A stretch of DNA of 64,000 nucleotides from an uncultured Parabacteroides sp. (GTDB lineage Bacteria > Bacteroidota > Bacteroidia > Bacteroidales > Tannerellaceae). Below are positions 31,209 to 38,360 of this stretch, piece after piece. The position numbers and the translations under genes are program-made. A model generated the notes under the pieces. It searched no databases and was not told the DNA's origin. It worked only from the letters and a program-made list of their open reading frames with translations. Location: contig CALUZS010000007.1 in assembly GCA_944325355.1 (NCBI GenBank), forward strand, positions 1 through 64,000. Direction: 5' to 3'. Each line of letters opens with the position of its first letter. Within the stretch, counting starts at the first letter, position 1.

Positions 31209-31270
31209 TTATCGTTTTATTTATAAAGCGTTTATCGTTTTCGGATGCAAAGTAAGCAAAAAGAAACGAT
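31209..31270. repeat. ATCGTTT repeats upstream of the efflux operon
   Basis: TTATCGTTTT occurs at 31209-31218 and 31232-31241, 23 bases (about two helical turns) apart, and an inverted AAACGAT at 31264-31270. They sit 90-150 bases before the efflux adaptor start, inside a 301-base gap that otherwise holds only the purT promoter. They look like operator sites; no regulator is identified. Confidence 0.45.
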
Positions 31271-31371
31271 ATACACAATGTGTGGAATTAATCTACACAG
31301 CCTGGGAACATAATTTTTCTTCTTCCCCTTTTTTCATGGGCATAAAAGTGTGAATGGAATGGTTTTCCTAT

Positions 31372-31379
31372 TAACTTTG
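31372..31379 (+). promoter_or_regulatory. -7 box of the purT promoter
   Basis: TAACTTTG, 42 bases before the purT ATG. A -33 box is not clear. Confidence 0.55.
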
Positions 31380-31420
31380 TAGCAGTCATTAAAATAAACA
31401 TACGGTATTATATTATAATT

Positions 31421-32602
31421 ATGGTAACAATAGGAACGCCCATGTCGCCCAAAGCCGTGAAAGTATTGTTGTGCGGATCGGGTGAGCTCGGAAAAGAATT
31501 TGTCATAGAATTGCAGCGTTATGGCGTTGAAGTTATAGCGATTGATAAGTATAAGGATGCTCCTGCAATGCAGGTGGCTCACCGTTCTTATGTCCTTTCG
31601 ATGCTGGATGGTGCTGCCTTGCGTGAAGTTGTAGAAAAAGAAAAGCCGGATTACATCGTCCCTGAGGTGGAAGCTATCGCGACACAGACCTTGGAGGAGT
31701 TGGAAAAGGAGGGATATCATGTGATACCAACGGCTCATGCCACATGGTTGACCATGAATCGTGAGGGAATACGCCGCTTGGCTGCTGAAAAATTGGGCTT
31801 GCCAACCTCCCCGTATCGGTTTGCTGCGACGGAGTCTGAGTTTTTTGAAGCGGTGAATGCTATCGGGATGCCTTGTGTGGTGAAACCGATTATGAGTTCC
31901 AGCGGGCATGGACAGAGTGTAGTGCGGAAAGCTGATGATATCGACAAGGCATGGCATTATGCGCAAGAAGGAGGACGTGCCGGTGCCGGCAAGGTTATCG
32001 TGGAAGGTTTCGTCGATTTTGATTACGAGATTACGCAGTTGACAGTACGTCATATCGGAGGAACTTCTTTCCTTGAACCGGTTGGCCATGTACAGGTCGA
32101 CGGCGACTATCGGGAATCATGGCAGCCGCAGGTGATGAGTGAAGTTGCCAAGGCAAAAGCCCGGGATATAGCCAAAAAGATAACGGACGCTTTAGGCGGA
32201 CGGGGGATATTTGGTGTGGAGTTATTCGTGAAAGGCGAGGATGTAATATTCAGCGAAGTTTCTCCGCGTCCGCATGATACGGGCATGGTTACGATGATTA
32301 CGCAAGATCTTTCACAATTTGCTTTGCATGCTCGTGCGGTATTGGGTTTGCCTATCCCTAATATAAAGTTTCTCGGACCAGGAGCTTCTCGTGCGGTTGT
32401 CGTGGAGGGCGATAGCAATGCTGTGTCATTTGGAAATCTCGATAAAGTGTTGGCTCAACCGGATACGCAGATGCGTATTTTCGGGAAACCGGAGGTTCAT
32501 GGGCATCGCCGGATGGCAGTCTTGCTTGCCCGTGGAGAAGATGTTGCCGATGCTCGCCGAAAAACCGGAGTTATGATGGATAACTTGACGGTAGAGCTTT
32601 AG
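31421..32602 (+). CDS. purT: Formate-dependent phosphoribosylglycinamide formyltransferase
   Basis: Makes formyl-GAR for purine synthesis from formate and ATP, without folate. The 393-residue ATP-grasp protein has the PurT N terminus [19 protein letters not shown], the substrate loop SSGHGQSVV (near 163-171), the [17 protein letters not shown] strand and the metal/ATP region [14 protein letters not shown] (near 277-290). Formate use suits an anaerobe with pyruvate-formate lyase. It is a single gene with its own -7 box; no other pur gene is near. Confidence 0.95.
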   Translation: MVTIGTPMSPKAVKVLLCGSGELGKEFVIELQRYGVEVIAIDKYKDAPAMQVAHRSYVLSMLDGAALREVVEKEKPDYIVPEVEAIATQTLEELEKEGYHVIPTAHATWLTMNREGIRRLAAEKLGLPTSPYRFAATESEFFEAVNAIGMPCVVKPIMSSSGHGQSVVRKADDIDKAWHYAQEGGRAGAGKVIVEGFVDFDYEITQLTVRHIGGTSFLEPVGHVQVDGDYRESWQPQVMSEVAKAKARDIAKKITDALGGRGIFGVELFVKGEDVIFSEVSPRPHDTGMVTMITQDLSQFALHARAVLGLPIPNIKFLGPGASRAVVVEGDSNAVSFGNLDKVLAQPDTQMRIFGKPEVHGHRRMAVLLARGEDVADARRKTGVMMDNLTVEL

Positions 32603-32706
32603 ATATATAGTTTATTTCGTTGCCAGGAGGGTAAGATGCGCTTAAGAATCTTTCGGAGGAAGGAGTTGATTTTAAAATAAAAATGCAATAAAAAGTAGAG
32701 AAAGGT

Positions 32707-32737
32707 ATTGTAACTTATCTTAATCTCCTTATATTTG
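32707..32737 (+). promoter_or_regulatory. Promoter of the ROK kinase gene
   Basis: TTG at 32708-32710 and TATATTTG at 32730-32737, 19 bases apart, 46 bases before the start codon. Confidence 0.75.
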
Positions 32738-32783
32738 CTCTCACGTTTGGAATAAAAATCATTATTAATCTAATTATAAAATC

Positions 32784-33755
32784 ATGGAGAAACCTTACGT
32801 AGTAGGTATAGACATCGGCGGAACCAACACCGTATTCGGCGTGGTAGACGCAAGAGGAACAGTTTTGTATAGCGGCTCTATAAAGACCGGCAAGTATGTT
32901 GAGATAGAAGATTACGTGTCTGCTTTATGCCAAGGATTAAGTTTGGTAATTGAGCAGGCTGGTGGTAAAGATTTCATTAAAGGAATTGGAGTGGGAGCTC
33001 CTAACGGGAACTATTTCAATGGTTGCATTGAATTTGCACCGAATTTGCCGTGGAAAGGGAAAATCCCTTTGGCTCAGTTAATCAGTGAAAAATTGGGAGG
33101 TATTCCAGTCGCATTGACGAACGATGCCAACGCAGCTGCTATCGGGGAGATGACTTACGGCGCAGCCCGTGGAATGAAAGATTTTATTGTTATCACGCTT
33201 GGCACAGGTGTAGGTAGCGGAATCGTAGTAAATGGTAATTTGGTTTACGGGCACGACGGTTTTGCCGGCGAGTTGGGTCACGTAATCATGCGCCGTAACA
33301 ACGGTCGTTTGTGCGGTTGTGGACGTCACGGCTGTTTGGAAGCTTATGCTTCGGCTACCGGTGTGGCACGCACTGCCCGTGAATATCTGGAGATCCGCAA
33401 AGATGAGAGTCTGTTGCGCGAACTTGATCCGGATGAAATCACATCAAAAGATGTTTATGATGCCGCAATGAAAAATGATAAGATGGCATTGGAGATTTTC
33501 GAAGCTACCGGTACTATCTTGGGTGAGGCGTTTGCCGATTTCGTTGCATTCTCAAGCCCGGAAGCAATCATCTTGTTCGGTGGATTGACGAAATCCGGCG
33601 ATTTGATTATGGACCCGATAAAACGTTCGATGGAAAAGAACATGTTGAAAGTTTATGCGGGCAAAACCAAATTGCTCTTCTCCCAATTAAAAGAGAGCGA
33701 CGCTGCCGTGTTAGGTGCAAGTGCTTTGGGTTGGGAAGCAAAAGCCGATTATTAA
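32784..33755 (+). CDS. ROK-family sugar kinase, probable glucokinase
   Basis: Phosphorylates a hexose, most likely glucose, in the cytoplasm. The 323-residue product has the ATP phosphate loop DIGGTNTVFGVV (10-21), the sugar-binding GHDGFAGELGHV near 155-166, and the ROK zinc motif CGCGRHGCLEAYAS near 177-190. There is no N-terminal helix-turn-helix, so it is a kinase and not a ROK repressor. Glucokinase is the best guess because it is the commonest such enzyme in Bacteroidales; mannose or N-acetyl sugars remain possible. A terminator follows 25 bases after the stop. Confidence 0.88.
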   Translation: MEKPYVVGIDIGGTNTVFGVVDARGTVLYSGSIKTGKYVEIEDYVSALCQGLSLVIEQAGGKDFIKGIGVGAPNGNYFNGCIEFAPNLPWKGKIPLAQLISEKLGGIPVALTNDANAAAIGEMTYGAARGMKDFIVITLGTGVGSGIVVNGNLVYGHDGFAGELGHVIMRRNNGRLCGCGRHGCLEAYASATGVARTAREYLEIRKDESLLRELDPDEITSKDVYDAAMKNDKMALEIFEATGTILGEAFADFVAFSSPEAIILFGGLTKSGDLIMDPIKRSMEKNMLKVYAGKTKLLFSQLKESDAAVLGASALGWEAKADY

Positions 33756-33780
33756 ATTTAAGATTATATAATATGTAGGG

Positions 33781-33825
33781 AAAGGACCGTGCCAAATATT
33801 ATTTTACAGAGCCGGTCCTTTTTCT
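33781..33825 (+). terminator. Terminator after the ROK kinase
   Basis: AAAGGACCG (33781-33789) pairs with CGGTCCTTT (33813-33821) across a 23-base loop, followed by further T. Confidence 0.75.
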
Positions 33826-33836
33826 AATTGCATTCA

Positions 33837-34364
33837 ATGAAACATCCGTTAGATTTATTCCGGTACTGTCCGAAATGCGGTTCCGAAGCTTTCTCCGTCT
33901 GCAACGAGAAAGCAAAACGTTGCGGAAGCTGTGGGTTTGTCTACTATTTTAATCCCTCATCGTCGGTAGCTTGTTTTATACGCGACAAGGAGGGCAAGCT
34001 GTTGGTCGTTAGGCGGGCGAAAGAACCAGCCAAAGGAACATTGGATTTGCCGGGAGGCTTTGTCGATATGTTTGAATCGGCTGAAGATGCAGCCCGGAGA
34101 GAGGTTGCGGAAGAGACCGGATTACACGTGAAACAGCTGAAATACCTGTTTTCGATTCCGAATATTTATCCTTATTCGGGCTTCGAAGTCCATACGGTCG
34201 ATATGTTTTTTGAATGCGAAGTTGACTCGTTTGAGGACGCAAAAGCCGCTGATGATGCGGCTGAGTTATTGACGATTCCTGTCGCGCAGCTGAATTCGGC
34301 TGAATTCGGCTTGCAATCGATAAAGAAAGCCATTAATTTTTATAGGGAAATAACTTGCCGTTAA
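33837..34364 (+). CDS. Nudix hydrolase with N-terminal zinc ribbon
   Basis: A 175-residue hydrolase of nucleoside-diphosphate-linked compounds. An N-terminal zinc ribbon has two cysteine pairs (YCPKCGS and RCGSCGF, residues 9-35), followed by a beta strand and the Nudix box GGFVDMFESAEDAARREVAEETGL (residues about 80-103, quoted here by its ends: GGFVD to EETGL). The architecture resembles NADH pyrophosphatase NudC in having a zinc ribbon before the Nudix fold, but the SQPWPFPxS signature of NudC is missing, so the substrate is open. ATG at 33837 gives a better N terminus than a TTG nine bases before it. Confidence 0.85.
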   Translation: MKHPLDLFRYCPKCGSEAFSVCNEKAKRCGSCGFVYYFNPSSSVACFIRDKEGKLLVVRRAKEPAKGTLDLPGGFVDMFESAEDAARREVAEETGLHVKQLKYLFSIPNIYPYSGFEVHTVDMFFECEVDSFEDAKAADDAAELLTIPVAQLNSAEFGLQSIKKAINFYREITCR

Positions 34365-34373
34365 TAAAATTGC

Positions 34374-34409
34374 GGTCCGGTTTATAGAAAACATCCGGAT
34401 TATTTTTTG
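34374..34409 (+). terminator. Possible terminator after the Nudix gene
   Basis: TCCGG (34376-34380) and CCGGA (34395-34399) form a short stem followed by TTATTTTTT. The stem is only five bases long. Confidence 0.4.
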
Positions 34410-34421
34410 AGAAACACGGGC

Positions 34422-34571
34422 ATGGAATTCTGGAAATATTCCGGTTTTTCCCTTGGATTTGCGGAACGTTTGTTGGTAGAAGAGTTGCTGATTTTTTTGA
34501 TTGGGGACAAAGTAAAGAAAAACATGGCAGTTTATCCCTCAAAGCAGAGCGATGAATTGCTGTTAAATTAA
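34422..34571 (+). CDS. Possible 49-residue small ORF ahead of the tldD-like gene
   Basis: ATG at 34422 to TAA at 34569-34571 gives 49 residues, mostly hydrophobic with charged ends (MEFWKYSGFSLGFAERLL at the start). It ends 13 bases before the TldD-like gene. There is no strong ribosome-binding site and no family I recognise. It may be a leader peptide, a remnant or chance. Confidence 0.25.
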   Translation: MEFWKYSGFSLGFAERLLVEELLIFLIGDKVKKNMAVYPSKQSDELLLN

Positions 34572-34584
34572 GTGTGTTAATATT

Positions 34585-36291
34585 ATGGAAAGACGGACTT
34601 TTTTATTGCTGCTGGCTTCGGCAAGTATAACTCCGATGAAGGCCGTGAGCCAAGCAAAACCTGCCAGGGTTGATGTCGCAAAACTTGAACAGATTTTGAA
34701 GAAAGAGGCCGAACGGAATCTGGAAAAGTTATCAAAAGAACAAGTTCCCGCTTATTACATCGCTTATCGGGTGTATGATACAATTAGTGCAGAGGGGAAC
34801 AGTACGTTTGGCGAATTGTCGAGACCTTCTGTTTGCAACCGTATGCGATGGGCGCAAGTTCAGCTTCGAGTTGGTTCCCCAGCCTTAGACAATACCCATG
34901 AAGTGAAAGGGGATGATTCCGGTGCATTCTATAACAGTACCAAATATTTTAAGATTCCTTTGGAGGATAATGAGAAAGCAATCAGCACCGCTTTGTGGTT
35001 GAATACCGATGAGGTGTACAAAAAAGCCGTGATTCATTTTCAAAAAGTGCAGTCGCAAGCGGTTACGAAAGTTGCTTCCGAGGACAAAGCCCCGGATTTC
35101 AGCACCGAAAAGCGGGAAGTTTATCATGAAAAGCCTTATCAGGAGAAAGATGTGCGCAAATATATGTCCGAATTGGATAAACGTATCGCCTTGTATTCCT
35201 CATATTTTAACTCAAATAAGGAGTTGACAGATGGAAATGTCTCTTATAACGTTGTGTTGCTGCGTTCTTCGTTTGTAGATACGGAGGGTGCTTCCATTGC
35301 ACAAAATTCGTTTCAATTCCGCATCATGGCAAATGCCCGTACTGTTGCGGATGACGGTATGGAGCTTCCGCTATATAAATCGTATTATGCCAATACCTTT
35401 GATGAACTGCCGGGCAACAAGCAAGTGAAACAGGATATGGAATGGATTAGCAACACACTGTCGGCACTTAAGAAAGCTCCGGTAGCCGATACCTACGCCG
35501 GTCCGGCGATATTGGATGCGGCAGCGGCAGGTGTCTTTTTTCATGAATTTTTCGGGCATCGCCTGGAGGGTGCCCGAATGAAGTTGGAAGCGAGTGACCA
35601 GACCTTCAAGAAGAAGATTGGCGAACAGGTGCTTGCCGATGACATATCTGTCTATTTTGATCCGCAACTGCGTACATATAAAGAGACACCGTTGAGCGGT
35701 GGGTATGTTTTCGATGACGAGGGTATGCGCGGACGTCGGGTCGATGTGGTTGCAAACGGCGTGTTGAAAGACTTTTTGATGAGCCGCACGCCAATAGACG
35801 GGCATCCTGTATCGAACGGGCATGGCAGGGGACAGATTTATTATGCTCCGGTGACCCGCCAGTCGAACATGATTGTCGAGACATCCCGTCCTAAAACGGA
35901 CCGTGAATTGCGTGAGATGCTTGTAAAAGAGCTGAAATCGCATAACAAGCCGTATGGCTACCGTTTTTGTGAGGTAAGTGGCGGATTCACCAATATATCG
36001 CGGATTGACGCCAATGCCTTTTATGTGACCCCTTTGGTTGTTTACAGAGTTTATGCCGATGGTCGGCAGGATGAGTTGGTAAGAGGAGTTAATTTGGTTG
36101 GAACACCTTTGTCAATCTTCTCCCAAATTGGGGGATGTGGCGACGACCATGTTGTTTTCAATGGTTATTGCGGAGCCGAATCGGGTTCTATTCCGGTGTC
36201 GGCGGTAGCACCTTCATTGTTTGTCAAAATCATTGAGACACAACGGCAAGAAAAATCCCAGGAATTGCCGCCGTTATTGAATCGACCGTAA
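34585..36291 (+). CDS. Exported TldD-like zinc metalloprotease
   Basis: Resembles TldD, the catalytic half of the TldD/TldE peptidase that in E. coli works in the cytoplasm on microcin B17 and CcdA. This 568-residue protein instead starts with a signal peptide (MERRTFLLLLASAS, predicted cleavage Ser22|Gln23), with a twin-arginine-like RRTFL. The metal motif HExxxH is intact at 320-325 (HEFFGH, followed by RLEG), and the late GGCGDD segment near 518 supplies the cysteine seen in TldD. It is about 85 residues longer than E. coli TldD, with an added N-terminal region of unknown role. A TldE-like gene follows after 31 bases. The substrate is not known. Confidence 0.85.
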   Translation: MERRTFLLLLASASITPMKAVSQAKPARVDVAKLEQILKKEAERNLEKLSKEQVPAYYIAYRVYDTISAEGNSTFGELSRPSVCNRMRWAQVQLRVGSPALDNTHEVKGDDSGAFYNSTKYFKIPLEDNEKAISTALWLNTDEVYKKAVIHFQKVQSQAVTKVASEDKAPDFSTEKREVYHEKPYQEKDVRKYMSELDKRIALYSSYFNSNKELTDGNVSYNVVLLRSSFVDTEGASIAQNSFQFRIMANARTVADDGMELPLYKSYYANTFDELPGNKQVKQDMEWISNTLSALKKAPVADTYAGPAILDAAAAGVFFHEFFGHRLEGARMKLEASDQTFKKKIGEQVLADDISVYFDPQLRTYKETPLSGGYVFDDEGMRGRRVDVVANGVLKDFLMSRTPIDGHPVSNGHGRGQIYYAPVTRQSNMIVETSRPKTDRELREMLVKELKSHNKPYGYRFCEVSGGFTNISRIDANAFYVTPLVVYRVYADGRQDELVRGVNLVGTPLSIFSQIGGCGDDHVVFNGYCGAESGSIPVSAVAPSLFVKIIETQRQEKSQELPPLLNRP

Positions 36292-36322
36292 ACGTAAAGA
36301 ACAATTAAAAGGAAAAACAATC

Positions 36323-38029
36323 ATGAAAAAAATATATTTGCCACTGTTGGTATTTCTCTTTTTACCATCATTCCTGCTTAGCTCGCAGGAGAAAGTAGAC
36401 CCTATTTGCAGGGGTATTCAAAAAGAGATTAAACGGAGTATGGATAGCCTGCGCTTGGAAAATTCGGTTGCTCCCTGTTTTATCGATTATATGGGAAATG
36501 ATTTGCTGGCGTTGAATGTGGAGGCTCAGTTAGGAAGTTTGGTTAATAGTTCGGAAGTGAATTATGTCAACTCCCGTTCCAGCGTATTAGTGGGGAGTTA
36601 TGAGCAGAACAATTTGAATGTAAGGACTTCATTGGAAGAACTGTTTGGATATTTTGATTATCCAAGGGGATTTTTGGTGACAGATCAGGAAGAAGTCCTG
36701 CGGACAGAGGTGTGGAAGGTTTTAGATGAGAAATATAAAGCCAGCGTAGAGAGATATAATAGCAAACAGAGTTTGTTGCGTAATACGGAAGTCCCGATAG
36801 AAGAACGGAACATTCCCGACTTCCAGCGGCTCGAACAACGTATTTGCATTTATCCGAAAGAGCCGTTGAATTATGATATCCGGGAACTGGAAGAATACCT
36901 GAAAGAGGCTTCTCTTGTATTTGCCGATTATCCGGATATTGTTGATTCGAATGTGCGGATTTATGCCGGAACCTCTTATGTCCGTTACTGCAATAGCGAG
37001 AATACGGTTTGTTGTTATCCGAACAACCTGGTGGCGCTGTTCATTTATACGAAAGGACGGAGCGTAGATGGTGAAGACCTTGTTTTGACGAAAAGCTGTT
37101 ATTCCAGTACTATCGAGGAGCTTCCTTCGTTGGATAGTTTGAAAGCGTTGTGTAAAGCCCAGGCTGATTATTATCAGATTCGCCGGACATCGGAGACACT
37201 TGACGAATCGTATGTAGGTCCGGTGCTTTTTGAAGGCGAAGCTGTTGCCGATTTGGTGACGCAGCTGTTGCTCTCGACGGAGAACAGTTTGGTGGCAAAA
37301 CGCAAACCTCTTCTGGATGAAGGTCTGAAAATGAACTTAAGGTATTATTCTCAAATGCCGGCACAGGCTTTGGGAAATGGGCTGGAGACTTTCATGAACC
37401 GGAAAGTTATTTCCCGGGATTTGACGTTGACTTCAATGAGTGGTACGGAAAAATATCAGGGAAAGAGATTGTTTGGTTATATCCCTGTCGATGCACAAGG
37501 TGTCTCTCCGGCAAAAGAGATGGATTTGATAAAGGAGGGTGTTCTGGTAAATATGCTGACATCCCGCGAGCCGTCAAAGTTTTTCAAGGAATCCAACGGA
37601 CACATGCGGATAAGTCCGAATTTGAACTATATGGGTGTTTATCCCGGAGTGCTGCGTCTGCAGAGCAAACGGACGATGCCTGAAAGCGAATTGAAAGCGA
37701 AGTTGCTGGCTGCCGCCAAAGAAGAGGATTATCCGTATGGTTATATCATCAGAAAAGTAAATGGGGATATACCGATTGAAATCTATCAAGTGGATGTTGC
37801 CACAGGAAAAGAAAAGTTGATGCGGGGAGGGCGAATTTTGAATTTGTTGCTCCGCTCATTGAAGCACGTTTCCGGAGTGTCTGACAAAGAAAATGTGTAC
37901 AACCGTATTTTCCAAGATGTAAAGAGTTCGTATATTGTACCTTCAGGGCTGTTGTTGGAAGAGGTGGAGATTGTGAAGGACCAGCGGATAGAGTATAAAA
38001 AACCTTATATTGTAGACCGTCCGGAATAG
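36323..38029 (+). CDS. Exported TldE/PmbA-like partner protein
   Basis: A 568-residue protein of the same length as its upstream neighbour and distantly alike along its length (YVGPVLFEGEAVADLVTQLL aligns with the TldD zinc region). The HExxxH motif is absent there, as in TldE, so it should be the non-catalytic subunit. It carries a standard signal peptide (MKKIYLPLLVFLFLPSFLLS) with predicted cleavage Ser21|Gln22. AAAAGGA lies nine bases before the ATG. Together the two genes suggest a periplasmic TldD/TldE complex. A structured terminator follows. Confidence 0.78.
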   Translation: MKKIYLPLLVFLFLPSFLLSSQEKVDPICRGIQKEIKRSMDSLRLENSVAPCFIDYMGNDLLALNVEAQLGSLVNSSEVNYVNSRSSVLVGSYEQNNLNVRTSLEELFGYFDYPRGFLVTDQEEVLRTEVWKVLDEKYKASVERYNSKQSLLRNTEVPIEERNIPDFQRLEQRICIYPKEPLNYDIRELEEYLKEASLVFADYPDIVDSNVRIYAGTSYVRYCNSENTVCCYPNNLVALFIYTKGRSVDGEDLVLTKSCYSSTIEELPSLDSLKALCKAQADYYQIRRTSETLDESYVGPVLFEGEAVADLVTQLLLSTENSLVAKRKPLLDEGLKMNLRYYSQMPAQALGNGLETFMNRKVISRDLTLTSMSGTEKYQGKRLFGYIPVDAQGVSPAKEMDLIKEGVLVNMLTSREPSKFFKESNGHMRISPNLNYMGVYPGVLRLQSKRTMPESELKAKLLAAAKEEDYPYGYIIRKVNGDIPIEIYQVDVATGKEKLMRGGRILNLLLRSLKHVSGVSDKENVYNRIFQDVKSSYIVPSGLLLEEVEIVKDQRIEYKKPYIVDRPE

Positions 38030-38078
38030 GGGGTGTTGGTCGGTCGCTTTTGTAAAGGTCCTGGACTGACAGGGGGAT

Positions 38079-38146
38079 ATAATCCTTTGTATCGCCAGCA
38101 GCTTGTCGGAACAAGCGCCGGTGGTACAAAGGATTATGCTTTTTTA
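38079..38146 (+). terminator. Long structured terminator after the tldE-like gene
   Basis: ATAATCCTTTGTA (38079-38091) pairs perfectly with TACAAAGGATTAT (38125-38137); CGCC/GGTG extends it and an inner hairpin GCTTGT/ACAAGC (38101-38116) forms the tip. TTTTTT follows. Confidence 0.85.
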
Positions 38147-38302
38147 CAGCAGGATGCAGAGTCTTTCATGAATTAGTCTTGCTGTTTTTTGTAGTAAATT
38201 GCTTACGTTCGTAAATACCTTATTTATAAGCCGCTTTCGTTTTGCCGTGCAGTTCTTAAAAAAAATCAAACAAATCTTTTACGGTATGAACGTCTTTTTT
38301 CG

Positions 38303-38310
38303 TAGCTTTG
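38303..38310 (+). promoter_or_regulatory. -7 box of the TPR / outer-membrane protein operon
   Basis: TAGCTTTG, 50 bases before the start codon; a T-rich stretch at 38277-38280 is a weak -33 candidate. Confidence 0.6.
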
Positions 38311-38360
38311 TGACTCATACTAAGATTGATAATCAGTATAACTGAATTTAAAGATAAGGA

